From Kitasatospora sp. MAA19 (GTDB taxonomy: Bacteria; Actinomycetota; Actinomycetes; Streptomycetales; Streptomycetaceae), in NCBI RefSeq assembly GCF_029894125.1, contig NZ_JARXYZ010000013.1:169039-233038 (forward strand): 64,000 bases of DNA, in the 5' to 3' direction. Both the position numbers and the translations under genes were made by a program. The stretch's first letter is position 1, and every line of letters starts with the position of its first letter. The notes beneath the pieces were generated by a model. The model searched no databases, was not told the DNA's origin, and saw only the letters and a program-made list of their open reading frames with translations. Shown here piece by piece: positions 32,909 to 42,264 of this stretch.

Positions 32909-35800
32909 TCAGCGCTCCCCCGCCGCCAGCGCCCGGGCCTGCCGTCTGGCCGCGGCGCCCTCGGTGGTGCGGCCCAGCTCGCAGAGCAGGTCGGCCAGCA
33001 GGCCGTGGGTGCGGGACTCCAGCCCGCTGTCGCCGACCGTCCGGCCGAGCGCGACGGCGAGTCGGGCCGAGGAGAGGGCGGCGTCGCGGCGGCCGAGGGC
33101 GTGCAGCGCGCGGGCCCGGCTCTGGGTGGCGAGGACGGCCTCGGCGCCGCCGGAGCGGCTGGTGGCGACCCGGACGGCCTCGTCGGCGTGGACCAGGGCC
33201 GGCCCGGGGGAACCGGCCAGGACCAGGGCGTCGGCGAGGTCGGTGAGCGCCCGGACGAGCAGTTCGCCGACGGCCGGGGTACGGGCGGCGCTCACCAGGT
33301 CGGTGAGCAGTGGCAGCGCCTGGTCGTGGCGGCCGGCCCGCAGCAGCGCACCGGCCACCCGCCGGCGGCAGTGGTGGCGCAGCACCTGGTCGCCGGCCCG
33401 GTCCGCGGCGGCCACGGCCCGGTCCAGCTGCTGCACGGCGGTGCGGTAGGCCGCGCGGTCGACGTGCAGGACGGCGAGGTCGGTGGCCAGCCGGGCGACG
33501 GCCGTCTGGTCCGCGCAGGCGTGGGCGGCGCGCAGCCCGGCCTCGGTGACGGCCCGCCAGTGGGTCCGGTCGTGGCCGGTGGTCTCGTACAGCAGGCCGA
33601 TCCGGTGGGCGAGTTGCCAGGATTCGGCGGTCCGGCCGAACTGCTCGGCGCAGACCACCACGGCGCGCAGGGCGCTCTCCTCGCGGCGGAACCAGGAGGC
33701 CGCCTCCACCGAGGCCGCGCGGCCGGCGGCGGACCGGGCGGCAGTGGTCCAGCCGCCGGTGGTCCAGGCGGCGGTGACCGCGAGGTAGTGGGCGATCAGC
33801 CGGTCGAGGGCGACGAAGCGGTCGTCGCAGGTGAGTTCGGCGGCCTGCCGGGCGGCGTAGCGCCGGACCAGATCGCGCCGGGCGTAGCGGCCGGGGGTGG
33901 TCTCCTCCAGCAGGTGGACGGCGTCGAGGCGGGTCAGCAGGGTGCGGGTGATGGCGGGCGGCAGGTCGGCGAGCGCGGCGGCGGTGGCGGTGTCGATCAC
34001 CGCGCCGGGGTGCAGGCCGAGCAGGGTGAACAGCCGGGCCGGGGCGGGCGGGAGCGTGCGGTACGTGTGGTCCAGCGCGGTGGTGACGCCGAGTGGGCCG
34101 CGGCCGGTCCCGGCCAGGGCGGCGAGGCCGGTCTGCTCGTCGGCGAGTTCCGCGGCGAGGTCGCCCAGGGACCAGCCGGGACGGGCGGCCAGCCGGGCGG
34201 CGGCCAGGCGCAGGGCGAGCGGCAGGTGGTCGCAGGCGGCGGCGAGTTCGGCGGCCGCCTCCGGTTCGGCGGCGACCCGGGCCGGGCCGAGGGTCCGGGC
34301 GAGCAGTTCGGCCGCGTCCCCGGGGGTGAGCGCGTCCAGCGGGAGCGGGATGCCGCCCTCACGGACCAGCAGGTCGCGCAGCCGGCTGCGGCTGGTGACG
34401 ACGGTGACGGGGGTGCCGGGGAGGCCGGGGGCGCCAGGGAGGCCGGGGGCGCCAGGGAGGCCGGGGGCGCCGGGGAGGCCGGGGGCGCCAGGGAGGCCGG
34501 GGGTGCCAGGGAGGCCGGGGGCGCCGGGGAGGCCGGGGGCGCCGTCCTCGGGCGGGCCGTCCCCCGGCGGGGGCGGGGCGGGCAGCAGCGGGGCGAGTTG
34601 CCCGTACGAGAGCGCGTCGTCCAGCACGATCAGCACCCGGCGCCCGGCCAGGAGCTCCCGGTAGCGCTGCTGCCGGTCCTCGGGCGAGGCGGGCACGGCG
34701 TCCGCGGCGTCGCCGAGGGCGCGCAGGAACCCGGCCAGCACCTCGGCGGGTTCGCGGGGCCCGGCCGGGTCGAAGCCGCGCAGGTCGGCGTACAGGACGC
34801 CGTCCGGGAAGTGCTCGGCGCAGCGCTCCGCCCAGTGCCGGACGAGGCTGGTCTTGCCGGCTCCGGCCGCTCCGGTGACCAGGATCGGGTGGCCGCTCCG
34901 GGCGGCGGCCAGAGCCTCGTCCAGCCGGGCGAGGTCGGCCGACCGGCCGGTGAACCTGCGGTCCGGCGAACCGAGTTGTGGCGAACCCAGATGCGATCCG
35001 AGGTGCGACGAGCCGAGGTGCGAGGCCCCGGACGGGCCCGGCCGCCCGGGGCCGTCCGCCGGCGGTTCGCCGGCGCGGCGCAGCTCCGGGCCGGGCGGGC
35101 CGGAGAGCCGGGCCACCACCCGGTCGTACCAGGCCGCCGCCTCCTCGCGGCGGCCGGCCTGGTCGAGGCAGCGGACCAGCCGGGCGGCCAGCGTCTGCCG
35201 GGTCGGGTGGGCGGCCGCCGCCTCGGCCAGCTCGGCGGCCAGCTCGCCGCCGCGGCCGGCTCCGAGCAGGCCCTCGGCGAGCCGGTCCAGGGCGCGCAGC
35301 CGCAGATCGGTGACGTGCGGCAGGGTGCGCTCGCGCAGCAGGGCGGAGCCGCAGTCGACGAGGACGGGGCCGCGGAACAGGTCCAGGGCGGCGCGCAGCA
35401 GGGGCACGGCCGGGTCGTCCGGGTCCGGCTCCGCCTGCCCGGGCGGCGGGGGCGGAGCGGGCAGCAACACGCCCGCCTGGTCGCAGAGGCGGCGGAAGTG
35501 CAGCAGGTCGACCCGGTCGGGTGCGCCGACCAGCAGGTAGCCGGCGCCGCGGGTGTCCAGGGAGAGGCCGGGGTCGTCCAGGAGCTGGCGCAGCGCCGCG
35601 ACGTGCCCCTGGAGTGCGGCGCGGGCGGTGGGGGGCGCGTCGCCGTCCCAGACCAGTTCGATCAGTTCGTCGGTGGCGACGGTCTGGTTGAGCCGGATGG
35701 CGAGGGTGCTGAGCAGCGCACGGCGTTTGGGAGCCGAGGGTGTGACCGTCGTCCCGTCGTCCCGTCGTACGGCGACCGGCCCGAGCAGGTCGATGTGCAT
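32909..35800 (-). CDS. SARP-type regulator: OmpR-like HTH, BTAD, NB-ARC and TPR (AfsR-like)
   Basis: From the ATG at 35800 (GGGAGGAGAGGG upstream) the 963-residue product starts MHIDLLGPVAVRRDDG, a SARP winged-helix domain, followed by a BTAD domain (about 95-250). It then has a short HLGSS repeat linker, an NB-ARC ATPase (Walker A GAAGAGKTS around 310-318, Walker B VLIVLDD near 388, TSRSRLRDLL, CDHLPLALRLAA) and C-terminal helical/TPR repeats. AfsR-like SARPs activate secondary-metabolism genes. Unusually, a Gly-x-Pro collagen-like run of about 45 residues (420-464) is inserted between Walker B and the TSR sensor strand. It is divergent from a second SARP. Confidence 0.92.
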   Translation of the reverse strand: MHIDLLGPVAVRRDDGTTVTPSAPKRRALLSTLAIRLNQTVATDELIELVWDGDAPPTARAALQGHVAALRQLLDDPGLSLDTRGAGYLLVGAPDRVDLLHFRRLCDQAGVLLPAPPPPPGQAEPDPDDPAVPLLRAALDLFRGPVLVDCGSALLRERTLPHVTDLRLRALDRLAEGLLGAGRGGELAAELAEAAAAHPTRQTLAARLVRCLDQAGRREEAAAWYDRVVARLSGPPGPELRRAGEPPADGPGRPGPSGASHLGSSHLGSHLGSPQLGSPDRRFTGRSADLARLDEALAAARSGHPILVTGAAGAGKTSLVRHWAERCAEHFPDGVLYADLRGFDPAGPREPAEVLAGFLRALGDAADAVPASPEDRQQRYRELLAGRRVLIVLDDALSYGQLAPLLPAPPPPGDGPPEDGAPGLPGAPGLPGTPGLPGAPGLPGAPGLPGAPGLPGAPGLPGTPVTVVTSRSRLRDLLVREGGIPLPLDALTPGDAAELLARTLGPARVAAEPEAAAELAAACDHLPLALRLAAARLAARPGWSLGDLAAELADEQTGLAALAGTGRGPLGVTTALDHTYRTLPPAPARLFTLLGLHPGAVIDTATAAALADLPPAITRTLLTRLDAVHLLEETTPGRYARRDLVRRYAARQAAELTCDDRFVALDRLIAHYLAVTAAWTTGGWTTAARSAAGRAASVEAASWFRREESALRAVVVCAEQFGRTAESWQLAHRIGLLYETTGHDRTHWRAVTEAGLRAAHACADQTAVARLATDLAVLHVDRAAYRTAVQQLDRAVAAADRAGDQVLRHHCRRRVAGALLRAGRHDQALPLLTDLVSAARTPAVGELLVRALTDLADALVLAGSPGPALVHADEAVRVATSRSGGAEAVLATQSRARALHALGRRDAALSSARLAVALGRTVGDSGLESRTHGLLADLLCELGRTTEGAAARRQARALAAGER
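34411..34543 (-). repeat. 18-bp tandem repeat encoding a collagen-like GAPGLP run
   Basis: About seven units of roughly 18 bp (GCCGGGGGCGCCAGGGAG type) lie in frame inside the SARP gene and encode GAPGLPG / GTPGLPG triplets. The array sits within the NB-ARC domain between Walker B and the sensor strand, a region that is a short loop in the neighbouring SARP at 36077. Confidence 0.9.
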
Positions 35801-36076
35801 GCGGCCCTCTCCTCCCCTGTCGCCGACCCGATCCGCCGCCGGCGAGAACCGCCGGCGACTTCCCGGCGTCGTCCGAGGATAGGCCTGGTCCGGCCGGGTG
35901 CCCGCAGCCGGATGGGGTCCCCGGCCGGTGCCGCCACCCGGCGGCGCCCGCCGGGGTGGGCGTTCTGGCGCGAACAGGACACTTCCGGGCACTACACTGC
36001 TCCACCCCGGGGAACGCCCCGGACATCGTGGGGCGGGGGGACGCCCTGGACATCGTGGGGTCATGTGGGGGTATTG
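35801..36076. promoter_or_regulatory. Divergent promoter region of the two SARP genes, with a 20-bp direct repeat
   Basis: ACGCCCCGGACATCGTGGGG (36014-36033) and ACGCCCTGGACATCGTGGGG (36041-36060) differ by one base and have a 27-bp period. They lie just before the + strand SARP start. A TACACT hexamer near 35993 may be its -10 element. SARP proteins bind direct repeats, so autoregulation is possible but unproven. Confidence 0.55.
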
Positions 36077-38896
36077 GTGCGGATTCGGCTCCTCGGCCCG
36101 GTGGAGCTGCAGGCCGGGACGGACGGCTTCGCCTCGCTCCCCGGGGCGCAGCGGCGGGCGATCCTGGCGCTGCTCGCGTTGCGGCTGGGCCGGGTGGTCG
36201 GGGTCGACGGCTTCTGCGAACTGCTGTGGGGCGAGCGGCCGCCGGCCAGCGCCCGGGCCGCCCTGCAGGGGCACGTGGCCGCGCTGCGCAAGGCGATCGC
36301 CGGCACGCCGTTCGTGCTGCACACCCGGTCGTCCGGCTACCTGCTGGCCGGTCCGGCCGAGGAGGTGGACGCGCTGCGCTTCGACGCGCTGACCGCCCGG
36401 GCCGCCGGGCGGGCCGGGCTCGGCAACCGCGCGGCGGACGCGGAGGCGATCGCGCTGCTGGAGCAGGCGTTGCGACTGTGGCGCGGCGAGGCCCTGGCCG
36501 ATCTGCCCGACACCCCCATGCGCGCGGCCGTGGTCGACCAGCTCGGCGAGGCCCGCACCGCCGCGGTGCTCAGCTGGGCCGGGCTGCGGCTGCGTCAGGG
36601 CAGTGGGGCGGCGGCGGTGCCGACCCTGGAGCAGAGCGTGCGGACCGACGGGCTGCGCGAGGAGCTGGTGGCGCTGCTGATGCGCTGTCTGCACCAGGCC
36701 GGACGGCCGGCGGACGCGCTGTCCGCCTACCACCAGGCCCGGGTGCGGCTGGACCGCGAGCTGGGGATCCGGCCCGGCCCGGCCCTGCAGGCGGCCCTCG
36801 CCGAGGTGCTGTCCGGGGACGGCGCCGAGGCGCCGGTGGCGGGCCGCCCGGCGGGCCCTCCGGCGGCCCCGCGGGTGCCCCGTCAGCTCCCGCGCCGCCC
36901 GGTCGACTTCGTCGGACGGGAGCCCGAGGGCCGCTGGCTGGACCGCGAGTGCGGCCCGGAGCGCGCCGGTGACGGCCTGGCACTGGTGGTCGGCCCGGCC
37001 GGGGCCGGGAAGAGCGCGTTGGTCACCGCCTGGGCGCACCGCTGCGCCCCGCACTTCCCGGACGGGCAGCTGTTCGCCGACCTGCGGGGCCTCGACCCGG
37101 CCGGCCCGGCGGACCCGGAGGCCGCCCTCGGCGGCTTCCTGCGGGCGCTCGGGGTCTCCGAGGCCGCCGTGCCCGCGGACCGGGACGGACGGGCCGCGCT
37201 CTACCGCGACCGGACCAGGGGGCGGCGCGTGCTGGTGGTCCTGGACGACGCCGCCGACGCCGACCAGGTCGCCGACCTGCTGCCGCAGGGGCCCGGCTGC
37301 GCCGCCGTGGTGACCAGCCGCGGCTCGCTGGAGGGGCTGGTGGCCGCCGACGGCGCCGCCCTGCTGCGGCTGACCCCGCTGCCGGGGGCCGACGCCGTAC
37401 GGCTGCTGGAGCGCGCGCTCACCCCCGACCGGCTGCGGGCCGAACCGGCCGCCGCCACCGAACTGGCCGGGCTCTGCGACCACCTGCCGCTGGCCCTGCG
37501 GATCGCCGCCGCCCGGCTGGCCACCCGGCCGGACTGGACGATCGCCGACCTGGTCGCCGAACTCGCCGACGAGCAGACCAGGCTGCCCGTCCTGGACGCC
37601 GACGGCACGACCGGCGTCAGCACCGAGCTGCTCCTGACATATCGCCGGCTCTCCCCCGGCGCCGCCGAGTTGCTCACCCTCCTCGCCGTCCACCCGGGCC
37701 GGGAGATCGACACGCTGACCAGCGCCGCGTTGCTCGGCTCCGATCCGGCCACCGCCCGCCAGGCGCTCGGCGAACTCGCCGCCCACCACCTGCTCACCGG
37801 CGCCGCCCCCGGGCGCTACGGCCGCGCCGAGCTGGTCCGGCTGTTCAGCGCCGGGCTGCTCGCCGAGCAGCCCGAACCGCGCCGGCGCCTCGCCCGGGAA
37901 CGGCTGCTGGACTACTACCAGGCGGCGCTGTCGTACGGCGGCGAGCTCATCGAACCCGGCCAGGTCGGCTTCGGCACGCCGGCCCACCCGCCGAGGGCCC
38001 TGCCGCCGGCCGGCGGCATCCGCAGCGCGCTGGAGTGGTTCCACGCCGAGGAGCCCGCGATCCGGGCGCTGATCACCGCCGCCACCACCGACCCGGGGCG
38101 GGTCTGGCGGCTGGCTCTGGCCGCCAGCCCGCTCTACTACGGCTCCAGCCGGTTCACCGCCTGGCTGACCTGTCTGCGCGCGGGTGAGAAGGCGGCCGAG
38201 TGGTGCGGCGAGCAGCCGGCCACCGCCCAGCTGCACGGCGCCCGGGCGAACGCCCTGCTCGGGCTGGAACGCCGTCAGGAGGCGGCCGAGGCGGCGCGCC
38301 GGGCGGTGGCCGGCAGCGAGTCCGCACCCGGGCCCGAGGGCCGCTCGGTGCACGCCCGCTCGCTCGCCACCCAGGCGCTGATCACCGCGATGCTGGGCAG
38401 CGCGACCGAGGCCGCCCGGCTGGCGTCCGGCGCGGCCGCGCTGGCCGTGGAGACCGGCGACCCCGGACGGCTGGCCGTCGCGCTGGTCCACCACGGCTGG
38501 GTGAGCCTGCTGGCCGGGGACCGGCAGGGCGCGCTACGGCAGGCCCGCGAGGCCCGGGAGCTGCTGCCCGCCCGCCCGGTCACCTCGATCCACCTGTGGT
38601 CGATGCTGACCGAGGCGCACGCCCTGCCCCCGTACGGGCGGGGCGAGACCGCCGACCTGGCCTGGCACCGGCTGCTGGCCGGCTGCGAGGAGGCCGGCCT
38701 GCTCTACCTGCAGGCGATCGCCGAACACTCCCACGCCTCCTACCTGCTGAGCCGGGGCCGCGAACCGGAGGCGCTCGACCGGCTGCGCTCGGCGCTGGAG
38801 CGCTTCCAGAGCCACGATCGGCTGGCCGGGGTGCAGAGCGAGTTCACCTCCAGCCTGGAGGAGTCGCTGAACTCGCGTCCGGCCCGGCGGCCCTGA
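36077..38896 (+). CDS. SARP-type regulator: HTH, BTAD, NB-ARC and C-terminal helical repeats (AfsR-like)
   Basis: The 939-residue product starts (M)RIRLLGPVELQAGTDGF, a SARP winged-helix domain, followed by BTAD (about 95-250, ending ELGIRPGPALQAALAEVL), an NB-ARC ATPase (Walker A GPAGAGKSA near 307, Walker B VLVVLDDAADADQVADLLPQ, TSRGSLEGL, CDHLPLALRIAAARL) and TPR-like repeats. Its ATPase has the normal short loop after Walker B. A GTG 12 bp upstream (36065) is an alternative start. It is a paralogue of the divergent SARP (shared ALQGHVAALR and CLDQAGR/CLHQAGR blocks), and the two are likely products of one duplication. Confidence 0.92.
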   Translation: MRIRLLGPVELQAGTDGFASLPGAQRRAILALLALRLGRVVGVDGFCELLWGERPPASARAALQGHVAALRKAIAGTPFVLHTRSSGYLLAGPAEEVDALRFDALTARAAGRAGLGNRAADAEAIALLEQALRLWRGEALADLPDTPMRAAVVDQLGEARTAAVLSWAGLRLRQGSGAAAVPTLEQSVRTDGLREELVALLMRCLHQAGRPADALSAYHQARVRLDRELGIRPGPALQAALAEVLSGDGAEAPVAGRPAGPPAAPRVPRQLPRRPVDFVGREPEGRWLDRECGPERAGDGLALVVGPAGAGKSALVTAWAHRCAPHFPDGQLFADLRGLDPAGPADPEAALGGFLRALGVSEAAVPADRDGRAALYRDRTRGRRVLVVLDDAADADQVADLLPQGPGCAAVVTSRGSLEGLVAADGAALLRLTPLPGADAVRLLERALTPDRLRAEPAAATELAGLCDHLPLALRIAAARLATRPDWTIADLVAELADEQTRLPVLDADGTTGVSTELLLTYRRLSPGAAELLTLLAVHPGREIDTLTSAALLGSDPATARQALGELAAHHLLTGAAPGRYGRAELVRLFSAGLLAEQPEPRRRLARERLLDYYQAALSYGGELIEPGQVGFGTPAHPPRALPPAGGIRSALEWFHAEEPAIRALITAATTDPGRVWRLALAASPLYYGSSRFTAWLTCLRAGEKAAEWCGEQPATAQLHGARANALLGLERRQEAAEAARRAVAGSESAPGPEGRSVHARSLATQALITAMLGSATEAARLASGAAALAVETGDPGRLAVALVHHGWVSLLAGDRQGALRQAREARELLPARPVTSIHLWSMLTEAHALPPYGRGETADLAWHRLLAGCEEAGLLYLQAIAEHSHASYLLSRGREPEALDRLRSALERFQSHDRLAGVQSEFTSSLEESLNSRPARRP

Positions 38897-38949
38897 CCGG
38901 TCACCGGTCACCGGCAGTCGGTCGTCGGGCACCCCTCACCAGGAGCCGG

Positions 38950-39633
38950 TCACCGCGAGGCGGTGGCGCCGGAGCGGTCGAGCGCGGCCGCCTGGCCGCG
39001 GTCGGCCGGGCCGTAACCGTGCTCCGCCGCGAGGACCGGGCGCAGCGCCCGGATCGCGTAGAAGTTGCGGGACTTGACCGTCCCCGGCGGCACTCCGAGC
39101 CGGGCCGCCGCCTCCAGCACCGAGTGGTCCCGCAGGTGCAGTTCGACCAGCACCTCGCGGTGGTGCTTCTGCACCCGGCGAAGGGCCAGCGCGATGTCCC
39201 GGGCGGCGACCACCTGCTCGTACGGGTCCTCGTTGAGCGGGCGGTCCTCCATCGGCTCGCCGATCATCTCCTTGGCACGGGCGGCGGCCATCCGGTGGTG
39301 GTCGATCGCGATCCGCCGGGCCACCGTGAACAGCCAGGGGCGGCTCTGCTCGGCACCGGCGGCCAGCGCCGCGGGGTTCTGCCAGGCGCGCAGCAGGGTC
39401 TCCTGCAGGATGTCCTCGGCCTTGCCCCGGTCGCCGTGGGTGGCGCGCAGCAGCGCACGCAGCAGGTAGCCGCCGTGCAGCCGGTAGATCTCGGCGAGGG
39501 TCTCCGGGTCGAGGGTCGGCCGGGCCGACTGCGGTGTGCGTTGCGCGGGAACGACAGCCGTGGTGGCCGACGGGTCCGTGCCGGCGGGCGGCTGGGCGAC
39601 GGACGTGGGCTGGGCGACGGGCTGCTTCGACAC
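38950..39633 (-). CDS. ECF-type RNA polymerase sigma factor
   Basis: From the GTG at 39633 (GAGAGG upstream) the 227-residue product has an N-terminal Pro/Ala/Thr-rich extension of about 40 residues, sigma region 2 (IYRLHGGYLLRALLRATHGD, EDILQETLLRAWQNP, PWLFTVARRIAIDHHR) and region 4 (LRRVQKHHREVLVELHLRDH, LGVPPGTVKSRNFYAIRALR). No anti-sigma factor with a HxxxCxxC zinc motif is adjacent, so its control is unclear. The gene just upstream on the same strand is a small hypothetical protein. Confidence 0.92.
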   Translation of the reverse strand: MSKQPVAQPTSVAQPPAGTDPSATTAVVPAQRTPQSARPTLDPETLAEIYRLHGGYLLRALLRATHGDRGKAEDILQETLLRAWQNPAALAAGAEQSRPWLFTVARRIAIDHHRMAAARAKEMIGEPMEDRPLNEDPYEQVVAARDIALALRRVQKHHREVLVELHLRDHSVLEAAARLGVPPGTVKSRNFYAIRALRPVLAAEHGYGPADRGQAAALDRSGATASR

Positions 39634-39822
39634 GCGCGACCTCTCAGATCGGGCAAGGGCAGGGCGACACACCGACCGGACGTCCCCGGCGGCTACGAAC
39701 AGCAGCCTGCCCGCGGCCGCCAAGGCCGCGCCAACGATCCGCCAACGCCCCGGCCCCGCACGGCCGGGCCGCCGCCGACGGCACCGCTCAGGTGCCCGCC
39801 CAGATGCCCCCCAGGTGTCCGC

Positions 39823-40173
39823 TCAGGCCTCGTTGAGCACCCGCACCAGCTCCTGGACCCCCTCCTCGCCCCGGTGCTCGATCAGCACCGCGACCCAGGC
39901 CGCCAGCCGTTCCCGCTCCGCCGGCGACCAGCCCGGCGCCGAGGGGTGCTCGTCGACCACCAGCGCCGCCGCCAGCTCCTGCAGCCCGGGTGCGGGCTCC
40001 GTTCTCCACCGCTCGGTCGGCAACGCCCGCAGGGCGAGCCGCCGGGCGACGGTGATCACCTCCTCCGCCGCGCCCTCGGGCACCGCCAGCACGGGCGGCC
40101 CGGGCCGGCTCGGCTCCTCCTGCCGCACCAGCGCCGCGACCACCTCGCGCATGTCCGGCCCGTCCGGATCCAT
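39823..40173 (-). CDS. Small hypothetical protein upstream of the sigma factor
   Basis: The 116-residue product starts MDPDGPDMREVVAALVRQEE at an ATG with GGGAGGG 5 bp upstream. It is acidic and helical, with no cysteine and no transmembrane segment, so it is not a classical zinc-type or membrane anti-sigma factor. I do not recognise a family. Its position 189 bp before the sigma gene suggests a possible functional link. Confidence 0.65.
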   Translation of the reverse strand: MDPDGPDMREVVAALVRQEEPSRPGPPVLAVPEGAAEEVITVARRLALRALPTERWRTEPAPGLQELAAALVVDEHPSAPGWSPAERERLAAWVAVLIEHRGEEGVQELVRVLNEA

Positions 40174-40726
40174 CGTGTCCCTCCCCCTGTCCCGTCGCAC
40201 GGGACTCACACCGGTTCCTCCTGGGTGGTGGCACTTGACGCGCGCCGAGTGCCATCGGAAGACGGTATCTACTGACAGCCGGTCCAGTAGAGGGTTTTCC
40301 GGTACGGCCGGGCGGCTGTCGCCCGTCCACCGGTACGGTCGGCGATGAGGTCCGCGCCCGGGCTCTGGCTAGCCCATCGTCCGATGGCCGGCGGGCCAGG
40401 CCGTGCGGACGGCGCGGTGCGGGGTGGTGCGCAAGAGGTCCTCCAAGCGTGGCGGGAGACGCGATGCGCGCCCTGCCCCGCTCAACGGTCCCTCCACCGC
40501 AAGCGGTTCACCCGGGCCCGGCGACGACGGCGAGCGCATCGGAACGGGCCCGCCGCACGGAGTCCGGGGCGCAACCGGGCACGTGAGCCGGCCGTCTCAC
40601 GCCCCGTTGAACGGTGCTCCCCGCCCTGCCCGTTGAACCGATCGGACGGCCCGTACGCGGCCGGCGTGGGAAACGCCGGAATCCGGTGTACCGAGCAGGG
40701 CCGACGCGGCGACAGGAGGCGGACAC
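40174..40726. other. Intergenic region between the small hypothetical and the EspI-like gene
   Basis: This 553-bp gap contains two inverted repeats: TCTACTG/CAGTAGA at 40268-40291 (10-nt loop), in the AT-richest part and probably tied to the promoter of the minus-strand gene, and CCATCG-TC-CGATGG at 40374-40387. The remaining 340 bp are GC-rich with no convincing ORF. Confidence 0.5.
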
Positions 40727-41962
40727 ATGGCGGCCGACCGCACGCACACCGGGCGGGTGCACCGTCTGACGCAGGGCCCGGACTGGGACCTCGCCCCCGA
40801 CTACAGCCCCCTCGCCCCACCGGCCGGGCCCCCCGCCGGACCGGACTGGCGCCGGCCGCTGGACACCCTCGGGACGGTCCTGGTACCCCCGCAGGCTCGA
40901 CCGGCCCCGGCCGAGCCGCCCACGGAGCTGCTCCCCCAGGTCCCCCAGGTCCCCCAAGTCCCCCAGGTCCCCCAAGTCCCCCAGGTCCCCGAATTCGCCC
41001 TGCCGCCCCGGACCACCCCGTTCCCCCCGCCGCCGCCCCCGGCCCCGCAGCCGGCTCCCGTCGCACGACGCGGCCGCCGGGCACTGGCCCTCACGGCCGG
41101 CCTCGGCCTCGGCCGGGGCGAGCGGGAACGGGAGCGGGAGCGGCTGACGGCGACCATCCGCACCCCGCTGCACCGCTCCTTCCGGATCGCGGTCGTCGGC
41201 CTCAAGGGCGGGGTCGGCAAGACCTCGACGACCCTGGCGCTCGGCTCCGTCCTCGCCGAGGCCCGCGCCGACAAGGTCGTCGCCATCGACGCCAACCCGG
41301 ACACCGGCACCCTCAGCATGCGGGTGCACCAGGAGACCCGGGCCACCGTCCACGACCTGCTCGCCGCCGAGGCCACCATCACCGGCTACATGGACGTCCG
41401 CCGCTTCACCTCGCTCACCCCCAGCGGGCTGGAAATCCTGGCCAACGACGCGGACCCGGCGATCGCCAACAGCTTCAGCGGCGAGCACTACCGGCGGCTG
41501 GTCGACCTGCTGAGCCGGCAGTACCCGATCATCCTCAGCGACTGCGGCACCGGCCTGCTGCACAGCTCCATGCGTGCCGTCCTCAACCTCGCCGACCAGT
41601 TGGTCATCACCGCCACCACCAGCGTCGACGGCGCGAGCAGCGCCGACGCGACCCTGGAGTGGCTGTACACCAACGGCTACGGCTCGCTGGCACAGCGCAG
41701 CGTGACCCTGATCTCCAGCGTCCGGAGCAACGGCCGGACGATCCGGGTCGAGGAACTCGTCGCCCACTTCGAGAGCCGCTGCCGCGGCGTCGTGGTCCTC
41801 CCCTTCGACGAACACCTGGCCCTGGGCGGCGAGTTCACCCCGGAGAAGCTCCGCCCCAAGACCCGCCGCGCCTACCTCGACCTCACCGCCCTGGTCGCCG
41901 AGGGCATGCACTTCGCCCCGCCCGCCACCGGCCCCCACGCCGCCGCCGCGCCCACCTGGTAG
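40727..41962 (+). CDS. EspI-like ParA/MinD-type ATPase of type VII secretion loci
   Basis: The 411-residue product has an N-terminal disordered Pro-rich region (about 1-145) with six QVP repeats encoded by 9-bp units, then a ParA/MinD ATPase domain. The deviant Walker A is LKGGVGKTSTT near residue 160, followed by VVAIDANPDTGTLSMRV and LSDCGTGLLHSSMRAVLNLA. A Pro-rich arm on a MinD-like ATPase is the layout of EspI of mycobacterial ESX-1 and of similar proteins in actinobacterial T7SS loci. It faces the operon containing a mycosin and an EccA-like protein, which supports this assignment. Confidence 0.85.
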   Translation: MAADRTHTGRVHRLTQGPDWDLAPDYSPLAPPAGPPAGPDWRRPLDTLGTVLVPPQARPAPAEPPTELLPQVPQVPQVPQVPQVPQVPEFALPPRTTPFPPPPPPAPQPAPVARRGRRALALTAGLGLGRGERERERERLTATIRTPLHRSFRIAVVGLKGGVGKTSTTLALGSVLAEARADKVVAIDANPDTGTLSMRVHQETRATVHDLLAAEATITGYMDVRRFTSLTPSGLEILANDADPAIANSFSGEHYRRLVDLLSRQYPIILSDCGTGLLHSSMRAVLNLADQLVITATTSVDGASSADATLEWLYTNGYGSLAQRSVTLISSVRSNGRTIRVEELVAHFESRCRGVVVLPFDEHLALGGEFTPEKLRPKTRRAYLDLTALVAEGMHFAPPATGPHAAAAPTW

Positions 41963-42264
41963 CCCGACAGGCCCCGTGCGGGACGCCACCGGATCGGCCG
42001 CCCGAACAGCACGGCGGGTGGCTTGACCAGGCCGGACGGAGAAGCCCGCCGGCCTGGCAACGCCGGGGCCCAGCAGCCGCGGGAAAGGCCGGGGCCGCGC
42101 GCAGGATGGCGTCTGACGACCGACTCGGGCGCCGGTCATCGCCGGAGCTGCGGGCTGTCGCACCGGCTCTCCGGCGACGCCCCGCACGCTGCTCGGCGAC
42201 GGTCCGCGCGGGACGGCCGGCCCTCGCCGGCCACGGGACCCGGGGCGCCGCGCACGGCGCCCCG
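41963..42264. terminator. Convergent intergenic region with hairpin terminator at 42242-42263
   Basis: The 302-bp gap between the EspI-like gene and the mycosin ends in GGGGCGCC (42242-42249) paired with GGCGCCCC (42256-42263), loop GCGCAC, directly abutting the mycosin stop codon. The rest shows no gene-like frame. Confidence 0.65.

Noticed and set aside
32696..36076. Upstream extension of the + strand SARP frame (about 1,100 codons) antisense to the other SARP
   Set aside because: It is the shadow of the minus-strand SARP. A SARP N-terminus begins at RIRLLGPVEL, and the divergent region contains a direct repeat and promoter-like sequence.
40320..40400. Possible tRNA-like fold near the CCATCG-TC-CGATGG hairpin
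   Set aside because: The stem has a 2-nt loop and there is no acceptor/T-arm arrangement or GTTCGA-type T loop at the required spacing.
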